Of a stretch of 64,000 nt of DNA, positions 42,592-53,807 are shown piece after piece. How positions within the stretch are numbered: the stretch's first letter is position 1; the number at the start of each line of letters is the position of its first letter. A program made the translations under genes and the position numbers. Source of the DNA: Buddleja alternifolia (lineage: Eukaryota; Streptophyta; Magnoliopsida; Lamiales; Scrophulariaceae); the NCBI GenBank assembly GCA_019426215.1, contig CM033392.1, positions 35,756,814-35,820,813 of the forward strand, given 5' to 3'. The notes under the pieces were generated by a model. It was not told the origin of the DNA. It saw nothing but the letters and a program-made list of their open reading frames with translations, and did no database searches.

Positions 42592-43434
42592 TTTTAGTGA
42601 AAAAGATGAACTGAGATTTTCTTTTGGAAAAACTGAGATTTTCTTTTGGAAGAAAAGAGAGAGATAATACTTTTGCAGAAAGCTTTTAGTAAGAGTGAAT
42701 AATTTTTCTGCAGAAATTGTGTTTTAAATGACCCAGTAAATGAATTTTTGAAACTTGTGTTCTCTCGTCTTAGTAGGATTTAGACACGTATAAAGTTATT
42801 TAATCTCAGCCATGAATGTTTTAACTGCGGAAGCGAGTTTTAAGCAAGAGAGGGAAGTTACATTTGGTAACTCACATATATAAAGATTTGAAGTCCAAAT
42901 TAAAGTTTCTAAAACATTTGGAATTTTCAGAGTGTAATGCACACGCTTGATGGTATACTGACACGTACCCAGACATGTACTAACTCTGAACCGTCATTTT
43001 GAAAAGTTTTGATTTCCCGCCAATTTGATGTGATGGAAACGTGTGAATAGAGTCCAAAATAGACTTTTGAGTCTATCCACTACTTTAAGAAGCGTGTAAA
43101 TTTTATGCATGAATTTTATAAATAATCTTATATTAAGTGTTGAGTGGAATAGGTTCAACGCTTAACACATATTACTTGTAAGATTAATGTTGACGCTTTG
43201 AGATCAAAAACTTTTTGTGTTGGAGCGTCCAACATATTATGCATAAATGATGTTGAGCGTTGATGATCATGCGTATGAAAGTTTTGATCATTGACGCTTG
43301 CAAATATGTTCAAGTACAAGTTTAAGATTCCCTCTAAACTTGTTAACTTGTAACAACTTTTCAAAGATCTTTTGGACATAAATAAAGTGGAGTCCCCCTA
43401 AATTATATGTCTAATAAAATATGATGCGTAATGA
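42592..43434 (-). other. Spacer between Sirevirus pol and third ORF
   Basis: No gene. On minus, a purine-rich AATTTAGGGGGACTCC follows pol (about 43395), as in the plus copy (GGGGGAGTCC at 52113). The stretch GGGTACGTGTCAGTATACC (about 42955-42975) corresponds to the tandemly duplicated 67-bp block of the plus copy. Confidence 0.6.
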
Positions 43435-46033
43435 TTAAGCATTTAAATTGACCATACCTAATTCACTTCTCAAAGTGAGAAAACATTGTTCGTTGAGAGC
43501 TTTGGTAAAAATATCTGCCAATTGTTTGTCAGTTCCGATAAAGTGCATAGAGATATCTTTCTTTTGAACATGGTCACGAAGGAAATGGTATCTAATGTCA
43601 ATATGTTTGGTTTTGGGATGAAGAACAGGGTTCTGAGTCATGGTTATCAAAATGAAAGGGGGTTGGACCTAGAATTATACCATAATCTCTAAGTTGTTGC
43701 CTCATCCATAACACTTGTGCACAACAACTTCCTGCAGCTACATACTCGGCTTCAGCTGTAGAGGTAGCTATGGATTGTTGTTTCTTACTATGCCATGAAA
43801 CTAACCTATCACCTAGAAATTGACATGTACCACTAGTACTCTTACAATCTACTTTGCAACCTGCAAAATCTACATCTGAGTAACCAATTAGTTCAAAAAG
43901 AGAATCCCTAGGATACCATAAGCCCATATTTTGTGTGCCTTTTAGGTATTTAAGGATTCTCTTGGCAGCAATTAAGTGTGACTCTCTAGGACCAGCTTGA
44001 AAGCGTGCACACATGCATATCGAAAATATAATATCAGGTCTAGTAGCAGTAAGATAAAGAAGTGATCCAATGATACTTCTATAATTAGTGATATCAACCT
44101 TCTTCCCACTTTCATCTTTATCTAACTTAAGCGTTTGGCTCATTGGAATTTTTGAATATGATGCATTTTCCATACCAAATTTCTTAATCATATCACGTGT
44201 ATATTTAGCTTGGTTAACAAATATGTCATTAGGGAGTTGTTTAACTTCTAATCCTAAGAAGAAAGTTAATTCACCCATCATGCTCATTTTAAATTGTTCT
44301 TGCATCACTTTTGAAAATTTCTCACACAAACGCTTGTTAGTAGAACCAAATATAATATCATCAACATAAATTTGGACTAAGAGAATATCTTTGCTATTGG
44401 TAATTTTGAATAACGTTGTATCAACGCTGCCTTTTAAAAAGCCTTTACCAATAAGAAAGATAGAGAGAGTGTCATACCATGCTTGAGGTGCTTGCTTAAG
44501 CCCATAAAGTGCTTTATCTAGCTTGTAGACCATACCCTTACCATAATGGTTGATGAATCCTGGTGGTTGCTCCACATATACCTCTTTTTGGAGTTTACCA
44601 TTCAGGAAGGTACTCTTCACGTCCATCTGATACACTGTAAATTTGTTGAACGCTGCATATGCTAGAAACATGTGAATTGCTTCAAGACGGGCGACAGGAG
44701 CATATGTCTCATCAAAGTCACTACCCTCTTCTTGGCAATATCCTTGAGCTACAAGTCTGGCCTTGTTCCTTATCACATTGCCATTCTCATCCATCTTTTT
44801 TCTATAAACCCATCTAGTTCCAATAACTCCTTGGTGAGTTGTTCTTGGTATTAGCGTCCAAACCTTACTACGCTCAAATTGATTAAGCTCTTCTTGCATG
44901 GCTTCAATCCAACTTGGGTCGCTTAGCGCTTCATCCTCTTTCTTAGGTTCCATTTGAGATAGAAAACTTGCGAACATGGCCTCATTGAACGTTGCGGCTT
45001 TAGTCGTAACAGGTGCTTCAATATCTCCACTAATCTGCTCAGATGGATGATCACGCAGCCATAGTTTATCTGGTTGGAAAGGGTTAAGAGGTTGAACAAG
45101 CACTTGACGGTCAGATGCTTGATTACCCTCTTGCGTAGGCGCTACAAGTTCACAGATCCTTATTTGCTCTTGATGATCACTCTCTTCATGATCATCAGCA
45201 GATCTTGCATTGTTATCTGAAATAACCTCACGAGTAATCTTAGGAGGTGGCACTGAGATCTCATCGTCGTCATCACTATCATCATCAATGGTGATCTTAG
45301 ACGCGTGATGACACAGATCTTCAACTCCTACATCATTCATATTAACCTTACTTTGTTCTTGGTTAGCATCATGAAAAACGACATGAATAGATTCCTCAAC
45401 CTTCGATTTGATCTTGTTTAAGATGCGAAAATTCATTCCATTCCTAGCGTAACCTAGAAAAATTCCCTCATCCGCTTTAGGATCAAATGTCTTTAGGCTT
45501 TGGGATCCATTATTAAGGATAAAACATTTAGAACTAAAGACGTGAAAATTTGAAACATTTGGCTTACATCCCTTCCACAGTTCATATGGAGTTTTCCCAT
45601 GCTGTTTGTTGATCATGCAACGGTTTTGAGTGTAACAAGCTGTGTTGATCGCTTCAGCCCAAAACCTAGGAGCAAGCTTGGACTCTGCTAACATCGTTCT
45701 AGCGGCTTCCTTGAGCATTCTGTTCCGGCGCTCAGCAACACCATTCTGTTGGGGAGTTCTGGGAGCTGAATACTCATGATGTATTCCATTCTCTGCACAA
45801 AACTTCTCAACAACCTTGTTAGCAAACTCAGTACCATGATCGCTTCTTATTCTTGCAACCTTAAGATTTTTCAATGTTTGAAGTTGCCGAATAAGTGTTG
45901 TTAACTTGTCACATGTTTCATCTTTGGAGGAAAGAAATTCCACCCAAGTAAATCGAGAGAAATCATCTACTATGACCAATGTATACATTTTACCACTCAC
46001 ACTAATCGTTTGAACAAGTCCGAACAGATCCAT
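43435..46033 (-). pseudogene. Sirevirus integrase core, RT and RNase H
   Basis: A long frame (46033-43598). Integrase core: [24 protein letters not shown] and [10 protein letters not shown] (D, D, E present), with the first aspartate in MDLFG. An acidic linker follows. [50 protein letters not shown] and [14 protein letters not shown] with intact YVDD. RNase [29 protein letters not shown]. At about 43640 a 14-base deletion, seen by comparison with 51850-51870, shifts the frame; the C-terminus is then read in the frame 43650-43435 ([29 protein letters not shown]). Otherwise well kept. Confidence 0.9.
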
Positions 46034-46679
46034 GTGAAGCAGTTCAATATTCTAGTGGTAGATAGATAAGGTTTTCTCTTGAAAGATGATTTAACTTGTT
46101 TTCCCATTTGACAAGCGTCACAAAGGCGATCCTTGTGACATGGTCCTTTTGGTAATCCCTCAACAAGATTTAGATTTATAAGCTGAGAGATTGTCTTAAA
46201 GTTGAGGTGATTCATTTTTCTATGCCATAACCAACCCGTTTCAGATTCATTTTTAGCAACAAAACATGTTGGGTTGTTATCAGTTGTTGAACCCCAATCT
46301 ACCAAATATACATTGTTAGTTCTTTTACCTTTCAATTTAGTAGACTTAGTCTTAGCGTCATTTATATAGCAACAGTCGCTTGAGAATATGACTTCAAAAT
46401 CTTTATCACAGAATTAACTTATGCTTAATAAATTGTGCTTCAGACCCTCAACATAATAAACATCACTTATCATGATGTTCTCCCTATGCACAGTACCTAT
46501 ACCTTTCGTTTTACCTTTGGAGTTGTCACCAAATACAACCTGAGGACCATTGGCAGCTCGATAGTTGATTAATAGATCCTTGCAACCAGTCATGTGCCTT
46601 GACGATCCACTATCGAAGTACTAAACAGATGTATCTGCTCTAGCTCTAGGTACCTGCAATCAAAAGGGAAGTTCTATTT
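45997..46679 (-). pseudogene. Sirevirus protease and integrase zinc finger
   Basis: The protease active site reads YFDSGSSRHMTGCKD but the tryptophan codon before it is TAG (about 46620). QVVFGDNSKGKTKGIG and ENIMISDVYYVEGLKHNLLS follow, then TAA in place of glutamine before FCDKDFEV. Integrase finger: WLWHRKMNHLNFKTISQL and LCDACQMGKQ. The frame shifts at about 46030 into the core frame. Protease and integrase are thus broken in at least three places. Confidence 0.85.
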
Positions 46680-48886
46680 CTATTTAGGTACCCATTGTTT
46701 CTTGGGTCCTTTAACATTAGTAGCATCGTTAGTTTGAATTAGAACTTTAGGAACCCATATTGGCCTAGTCTTCATTGTAGGAGTACTGGCCTTCTTGGGT
46801 TTCACAGTGTGTTGGGTGTGTTGTTTGGGTGTATAATAATATCCTCGATTATAATAGTAATCATAATCATGGTCATAGTCATAATCATCATAGTATCGAT
46901 AATATGATCTTGACTGCCTTGGATATTGATGCTGGCATTTCCTTGGCTCTGGCTTGGGTTGCACTTTTGGTGCTGGACACTTAGCGCTTGATTCACAGTG
47001 GTTAGGTTTACCCTTAGCCTTTTGAGCGTTTGGATGAACCCTTCTTTGTGAATCATTTGCCTTTGCCTTACCCTTGCCTGAGTCAGCTTTGGCTTTCTCA
47101 TTTGGCCTTGTACCATTGTTGCTCTGTTTAATTTGTGTTTGACCTTGTGAACCTTTCTCAACAAAGAAAACACCCTTTCTTTTGTTGTTTGCCGTAACAG
47201 TAGGTTTGTTTGGTTGTTTACCGAATTTATTGCATCCTAAACCGGTCTTTTCAACAAATAACCTTGTTACCTCAATCACATTGTCCGACTTTCTTGACGC
47301 TTTAGACAATGATGAGACGAGTTGTTGTGATTTAGCAAGTCTAGCAATCAGCTCAGCTTCTCTCTTGACTATTATATCAAGATCACTTTTCAACTGGATT
47401 ATTTCACTATCAAGCGATTGGTTTTTCTCAATGCATTGTTGCTGAATTTGCAACTCTGCCTTGAGTGTCACTTTATCACTTTTGAGCGATGAAATGATAT
47501 CAAAGTGATTTTGGTATAATTTTGCGGCATCTTGACAATCATTGTAATATGCTTTGAATTTGTCTAGTAATTCTTCATGAGAGAGAGGAAGAGATAATTC
47601 AGTGTTTACCTCAGGGGACGCTTCATCATCTCTGGCCATGAGACAGATAAGCACTGGGTCATCCACTGACTCATCATCATCACTACTCTCCTCTGATGAT
47701 TCCAAATCTTCAGGTGCGGATGCTGGTTCTGATTCCGCTAGCAAACCTTGTTGACGAAGGTTGTTCCTGAATTGGTTTCTATTCACGTAATCCTGCCTTG
47801 TGGGCTTGGATACGTTTGGATAAGGGCAATTTACCTGGTAGTGCCCTGGTTTCCTGCAATTATAACAACGATTAGTTTTCATCTTTTGTTCATTTGTTAA
47901 CCTTGCATTGTGTGGTTTTGAGACCACTGGCACTGAGAGATTTTGAGTAGAAACTTGGTACTGAACAGATGCTTGGGGTGTAGGAACAGAATACTGAGGC
48001 GCTTGAAACGGTTGATGTATTGGAGCAGGCGCTTTATATGAACTTTGTCCTTGATTGCTGGAACCTTTTTCTTTCTTTTCATATCTTAAGAACTTCTTGA
48101 ATCTATTCAGTAAGGTCAACTCCTCTTCCTCGCTGATATCTGAAACCTTTCCCTTGTTACATGATTTACCCTTGATTGACGCTATAAGTGCTCCAGACTC
48201 AATCACTGGACTGCTCACTGCATCACTAGTCGAATTCAACTCAAACTCAAAAGCTTTGAGCTCTGAAAAGGCGTCTTCTGGAGTTAAACTATCCAAATTA
48301 TTCGACTCTCTCATAGCTGTTGTCTTCATCAAGAATCTACTAGGTAGACTTCTAAAGATTTTGACCATCATTTCCCGATTCTGTAGATCCATACCCAAAA
48401 ATGTTAATTCTGTAGTAAGAGTTGTGAATCTTATATCCAATTATTCTAAAGTCTCATTGGGCAACATCTTGAAGCTGTTAAACCGTTCCATGGCAATAGA
48501 AAGCTTGTTCTCTTTGATCTGAGCTGAACCACCATAAATTAGGGCTAACTTATCCCAGATTTTCTTAGTAGTATTGCATGACTTAATCTTGTTGAATAAG
48601 TTGTCATTATCACCGATAGCTGTATATAGAGCATTGCGACCAACATTGTCCAAATTTGCTCTTTGACGCTCATCTGGAGACCATTCTTGTTTTGGCTTTC
48701 CACGTAACCATCCGGAGTGTCTTCCATAGCTCCAGGCGCTCTAGTGATAACCTTATATATTTTGATTGGCCCATCTGAAATAATATCGCACATGTCATCA
48801 TCACATGAATAGATATATGTGAATGCTTTGACTTTCCATGTGTTATAGTTTGACTCAGTTAGTTTAGGAACTTTAACAAATGCCAT
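46680..48886 (-). pseudogene. Sirevirus gag
   Basis: The start is 48886 (MAFVKVPKLTESNYNTWKVK), 98 bases after the LTR. A frameshift near 48690 and a TAA at 48441 (after ETLE, glutamine expected) break the first part. From 48440 a 586-codon frame is open: FRSLPSRFLMKTTAMRES, LTPEDAFSELKAFEFEL, a zinc knuckle CYNCRKPGHYQVNC near residue 190, an acidic stretch (ESSEESSDDDES), a heptad-rich coiled coil (about residues 285-375), and a basic tail with tyrosine/aspartate repeats DYDYDHDYDYYY. The long coiled-coil gag is a Sirevirus trait. Confidence 0.9.
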
Positions 48887-48968
48887 AAATAAGATTTAAA
48901 GCAACTAGATTTGAAAAAGGATCTAAACAAGGTGTTATGTTTGGAAATTTTAAAATTTCAACTTTAAC

Positions 48969-48982
48969 CGCTCTGATACCAC
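48969..48982 (-). promoter_or_regulatory. Primer binding site of the Sirevirus
   Basis: On minus GTGGTATCAGAGCG, one base from the LTR end; complementary to initiator Met tRNA. Confidence 0.9.
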
Positions 48983-48983
48983 T

Positions 48984-50530
48984 TGTTGGTCCCAAGAGGC
49001 ATACGAAAGGGTTTAGAAGAGGGGGGGGGGGGGTTGAATAGACCCTGATGGCTTTTTCGATTTCAAAAATTTCGTATTTAAAATGTGTGGACGCTTGAGA
49101 AGTAGGCACTTGACTGAGCATCTGTTGAAGACTGTGTTTTTGAAAGTTAACTTAGACTTCAAGATTTGAATACTATAACCAAATAGGTTTGAGCGTTCAC
49201 TTCTTTGATCAGTGTTAGCACAGCGGAATTGATTTGATAGTCTTCTTGTTTAAAACCTTTTAGCGTCACAAACGGTTTCTTAGTTGCTTAGCGTTCAACA
49301 GAGTTTTACTTAACAGATTTATGCAATGATATGACAATAAGACAATTGACTGAAAAGTAAATAACACAATGGTTGTAAGGTTCGTTGGGTGATGTAATCC
49401 CAACTACGTCCTTCTTCTCCTTGAACATTTGGAGGCAATCCACTAAAATGATTCTCAAAGAATCACACAGAATCTTCTACAATTTAGGGGGAGATAGATG
49501 TCGATAACTTGAGCTTCTTGATCACACAAATTTCTACTCCAAATCACTTCTATCCTCTTGATTCTTTCACCTAGAAATAATGCAAGTATCCAACTTCGAC
49601 TTCACACAGATCGCGAGGCTTGGATGGGGTTTTTCTGAACGGTTTGTTTGATTTTGATAAAGTTCAAACAACTGGGAATATCTCAATAATAGTGTAGGTT
49701 TCTTGAAAAAGAATGTTTGAGATATTGGTTGACTAACTCAGGAATTGAAGAAAAGCAAAGAGAATTTTTGCTTTGAATGTTCTGGCTTTTCTGAGAGTTT
49801 AAGGAATGAGACTTCAATGCAACAGCAATTTGGCTTGGAATCAATCGGTGTTTTTGGCTTGTTGTTGAAGTCCTATTTATAGGCATTCTTGGAAAAAGTA
49901 TTCGTTTTACACATGCACAGGCGCGTGTCTCTCACTTTCGCGAGTGAACAACTTTTGTCTTTTTTCCTGAAAATCTGTTGCACAAAAGTTGGTGCTGCAG
50001 TTTGTGAAAGTTAACAGTATAATAGGGTGGCTTCTCCATACATCCAAAAGAGCTTATCACATTTAATGCTCTTATCAGCATTAAATGCATTTGAATTAAA
50101 TGCCCAGTTGACACTTAATGCACTGAGAATATTTGCATTAAACTCCTTCTGGACTTAGAAATAAATTCAGGTGAAAATAGTCATTGATAGATGCTCATTC
50201 ATCCTTGAATAACTTCTGTCCTAATATACGCTTGAAATAGCTGGTCGTTTTGGATGCTTGGAATCTTTATCTTCATTCAGACTTTTAGGCGCTTGGGTCT
50301 TCAAACTTAACTGTTGATAAACTCACTCAGAAATTGTCAGACGCTCAGTCTAAGAATACTTAGCCTAACACTCTAGAATAAAAATAAAACAAAGCCTATA
50401 AAGCCTATTATACTTCTAACGCTTCAAAACTAATACATGATTTCTAAGTAAAATCAAACTTACATATTTTGGGGTCTAACATAAAATCCTAATTGTCATC
50501 ATCAAAACATGTAACATGAAATTCCTAACA
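48984..50530 (-). repeat. Sirevirus LTR shared by two elements
   Basis: On plus from TGTTGGTCCC (48984) to ..ATTCCTAACA (50530), 1547 bp. On minus it begins TGTTAGGAATTTCATG, like 55893. TATA box CTATAAATAG on minus at 49873-49882. A run of 13 G at 49021-49033 lies near the end. Inside, a primer site and gag follow; outside, a polypurine tract and the third-ORF tail of another copy (50531-50905) adjoin it. Confidence 0.9.
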
Positions 50531-50905
50531 ATTTTCCCATTTTTGATGATGGCAATACTCACTCTTTTATAGTTCAACAGTTAGACAGCCAAAATGAAAA
50601 TTAGCTTTGGTTAGTTAAAGTTAGTTACGCTTCAACGAGTTGTTTCACCTGAAAAATGCATTTTTATATCAATAATTACAAGCATTTTTACAACTAAACA
50701 AAAAATTACATAAGAGACAAGAATATAGATAGTGCAAAGTAAACAGTAGCTCTTACTCTTCTTCTTCTTCTTGAGCGTTGAGTCTTTTGTTTACCTCAGC
50801 CCTGATTGTTTCTGAAATATTTTCTTCAAGCCTAATCATGGCAGCATGTTCTTTATTTATTATTGTTTTCTGTTCTTCTTGTTGTTTCTTTTTATAAGCA
50901 ACAAA
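50531..50905 (-). pseudogene. 3' end of a second Sirevirus: third-ORF tail, 3' untranslated region and polypurine tract
   Basis: On minus the charged C-terminus is read from about 50905 to a TAA at 50753: VAYKKKQQEEQK, AAMIRLEENISETIRAEV and a run of five Glu. The plus-strand copy ends similarly (LANEIFQEEANKKRQKRS). The untranslated region then matches 55735-55890, and ATCATCAAAAATGGGAAAAT abuts the LTR as its polypurine tract. Upstream of 50905 the copy is missing, replaced by the head of the plus-strand element. Confidence 0.85.
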
Positions 50906-52073
50906 TTGGATACGTTTATGTGGAGCAACCACCAGGATTCATCAACAACCATGGGAAAAGTATGGTCTACAAATTGGATAAGGCACTCTACGGCTTTAAA
51001 CAAGCATCAAGACCATGGTATGACACTCTCTCTATCTTTCTTATAGGTAATGGTTTTCAAAAGGCAGCGTTGATACAACGTTATTTAAAATTACCCATAA
51101 TGAAGATATTCTCTTAGTCCAAATTTATGTTGATGATATTATATTTGGTTCTACTAATAAGAGATTGTGTGAGAAATTTTCGAAAATGATGCAAGATCAA
51201 TTTGAAATCAGCATGATGGGCGAATTAACTTTCTTCTTAGAATTACAAGTTAAACAACTCCTTAATGGCATATTTATTAACCAAGCTAAATATACACGTG
51301 ATATGATTAAGAAATTTGGTATGGAAAATGCATCAGCTTCAAAAATTTCAATGAGCCAAACGCTTAAGTTAGATAAAGATGAAAGTGGGAAGAAAATTGA
51401 TATCACTCACTATAGAGGTATCATTGGATCACTTCTTTATCTTACCGCTAGTAGACCCGAAATTATGTTTTCGGTATGCATGTGTGCAAGTTTTCAAGAT
51501 GATCCTAGAGAATCATGCTTAAATGCTGCCAAGAGAATCCTTAAATACCTAAAAGGCACACAAAATGTGGGCTTATGGTATCCAAGGGACTCTCCTTTTG
51601 AACTATATGATTATTCAGACGCAGATTTGGCAAGATGCAAAATAGATAGAAAAAGTACTAGTGATACATGTCAATTTCTAGGTGATAGACTAGTTTTGTG
51701 GCATAGTAAGAAACAACAATCCATAGCGACTTCTACCGCTGAAACAATGTATGTAGCCACTGGAAGTTGTTGTGCACAAATCCTTTGGATGAGGCAACAA
51801 CTTAGAGATTATGGAACAATCTTAGGCCCTACCAAAATCCATTGTGATAACCAAAGCGCTTTAGCTATGACCCAAAATCCAGTCCTTCATTCTAGAACTA
51901 AACACATTGACATTCGCTACCATTTCTTGCGTGACCATGTTCAAAAGAAAGCTATCTCGATGCACTTCATTGGTACTGACAAACAACTGGAAGGTATCTT
52001 CACCAAAGCGCTCAACGAACAACGCTTTATCACTTTGAGAAGTGAACTAGGTATGATTGATTTAAACGCTTAA
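50906..52073 (+). pseudogene. RT and RNase H of the plus-strand Sirevirus
   Basis: RT from [19 protein letters not shown] and [11 protein letters not shown] to FLIGNGF. A frameshift near 51058 and a stop at 51115 follow, with the YVDD motif readable in another frame ([12 protein letters not shown] at about 51125). From 51165 an open frame of 302 codons covers the RT thumb and RNase [55 protein letters not shown] and DKQLEGIFTKAL. It ends at SELGMIDLNA with TAA at 52073. The conserved AEAEY of RNase H reads AETMY. Confidence 0.9.
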
Positions 52074-52925
52074 TCATAAAGCCTCATATCCTTTATAGGC
52101 ATATAATTTAGGGGGAGTCCACTTTATTATAACGTCACAAGCGATTTCAAAATTAAAATGAGTTATCAATTTTAGGGGGAGCTTTAAAATTGTACTTATT
52201 CAAATCAATAAGCGTCTATGATCAAAAATTAATTTCAAAATCTTGTGCATTGATCATTAGCGTTTATTTATTATGCATGACAAAATCAATCTCTAATAAA
52301 ATTAAAAGAAAATGTCTTTTCAAAGCGATTGAACTTTATTATAGACTTTAGCGTTAAGAATATTTCCACTTAAACGCTATGTAACTTTTTCTGAAATACA
52401 TGCATTGTTTTCATCGCTAAAAAGGTAGCGTGTGGATAAGTCCAAAAGATAAGATTTGACAACTGCCCACGCGTTCCTATTAAATGAAACTGTCAGACAA
52501 TGATTTCTATGAATAGGTGGTTCAGTAACTGCGCATGTTTGGGTACGTGTCAGTGTACCATAACTGCGGACTCCATAGTTTATGTGGTTCAGTAACTGCG
52601 CATGTTTGGGTACGTGTCAGTGTACCATAACTGCGGACTCCATAGTTTATATTTTTCAGAAGTTAACCTATTTTACCGCACCTTTTTAAATCTGACTTTA
52701 TGACCAAACGGTTCAGATTTAATTCTTGTTTTTTCCGAAATAAATTTCTCAATATGTGGCATTCATCTAAGCTATTGATGAGTTACGTTTTGCCTCTATT
52801 TAAACCCTCCATGTTTTTACAGAAAAACTATATCACTTTCAAATTCTCTTGTTGTAAAAACTCTCTCTCTCAAAGCAAAAAGGCTCTCGTTTTAAACTCT
52901 CTCAAAAAGCTTCAAACCTTCATCA
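52074..52925 (+). other. Spacer between Sirevirus RNase H and third ORF
   Basis: Non-coding. It includes a purine-rich GGGGGAGTCC (about 52113), a second GGGGGAGC (about 52174), and the duplication at 52517-52650. The following pyrimidine-rich CTCTCTCTCTCAAAGC (52861 on) precedes the third ORF's ATG by 50 bases and looks like a transcript leader. Confidence 0.6.
52517..52650. repeat. Perfect 67-bp tandem duplication
   Basis: Two identical units, 52517-52583 and 52584-52650, beginning GTGGTTCAGTAACTGCGC and ending CTCCATAGTTTAT. The minus-strand Sirevirus has only one diverged copy. The identity of the two units points to a recent event. Confidence 0.95.
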
Positions 52926-53807
52926 ATGGTGCCACCAAAATCCTCAAAATCATCCAAATCTACCAGCAGAAAATCTTCCAAATCTGAGAAACCAGTCACT
53001 GTTAATGCTGGATTTCTTGTAAACTGGGACTACCTTTTTGATAACCAGAACTTTCGTCTCAGGACTGTTCTTCCTCTTGTCCAAGAATCTGATTTACACG
53101 AAATGATTACCTCCCATTCAAACATCTATGAGAAAGAAACCCTTTTCTTCTTCAAGAACGCCAAAATATCTGACGATGGAAACTCCATTTCCTGTGCCTT
53201 TCCATTTGCCCGAGAGACCTTTGTTCTCACTCCTCATCTTCTATCTTCTTTACTACAACTGCCAAATGATGGTGGAGAAGTTGAAAACGTCACTCTTGGC
53301 GATGCCACCAAGGTCTGGGCACTGATCAAGAAAGATGAAATTGAAGTTGCTTATGAACCGAACTTCAAGAAGAATGACAAGAAGGGCGAATATGTCATTC
53401 CGACTAACATATGCTCGAAGATGATCGAATGCAGGAAAGGAATCTTTGATAAGATCTCCAACATTCAGTACAAGATGATGGTAGCCATCCTAACCAAATT
53501 GAAAATCAATTGGTCATTTTACGTTTTTAATCGCTTTAAGGCAGAGATGGCTGAGTCGGTGAGTCCCAAGCCTTACGGGATTGTGTTAAGTTTTGTTTTA
53601 AGCGTTAGCGGTTTTGTCAACACCGTCGAAAAGAAAGTCCCAGTGCTTAAATTCTACAGGAAAAAGATGATCGGTCAGCTGCTCAAACCCAAGTGTCGGG
53701 GTGCAGCATCTGTTCCCAAGGAAGAGCGTGAGCGACTCCTTACAGAAGGCATTGTTCGCAGCGATGATGAAGACCAAGCGTCTTCATCTTCATCATCATC
53801 TTCATGA
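52926..53807 (+). CDS. Third ORF of the plus-strand Sirevirus, N-terminal part
   Basis: A 293-codon open frame. N-terminus basic and serine-rich (MVPPKSSKSSKSTSRKSSK); then a globular part with LVNWDYLFDNQNFRL, FLLQLPNDGG-like text, ICSKMIECRKGIFDKISNIQ, LKINWSFYVFNRF and KPYGIVLSFVLS. It ends in a run of eight serines and TGA. The core is conserved with 40793-42591 of the other copy although flanking parts diverged, which suggests past selection on the protein. No membrane segment or signal peptide. The likely original protein continued into the next feature. Unknown function. Confidence 0.7.
   Translation: MVPPKSSKSSKSTSRKSSKSEKPVTVNAGFLVNWDYLFDNQNFRLRTVLPLVQESDLHEMITSHSNIYEKETLFFFKNAKISDDGNSISCAFPFARETFVLTPHLLSSLLQLPNDGGEVENVTLGDATKVWALIKKDEIEVAYEPNFKKNDKKGEYVIPTNICSKMIECRKGIFDKISNIQYKMMVAILTKLKINWSFYVFNRFKAEMAESVSPKPYGIVLSFVLSVSGFVNTVEKKVPVLKFYRKKMIGQLLKPKCRGAASVPKEERERLLTEGIVRSDDEDQASSSSSSSS

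Larger units (their letters stand above)
40791..50530 (-). mobile_element. Sirevirus (SIRE/Maximus-like Copia) retrotransposon, 3' truncated
   Basis: On minus: LTR 48984-50530, primer binding site 48969-48982, gag from 48886, protease, integrase, RT, RNase H ending at 43435, a spacer, and a third ORF from 42591 cut at 40793. The 3' LTR is missing. The order, the very long gag with coiled coil, the TGGTATCAGAGC primer next to the LTR, and a third ORF after pol are typical of Sireviruses. Several stops and frameshifts. Confidence 0.9.
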
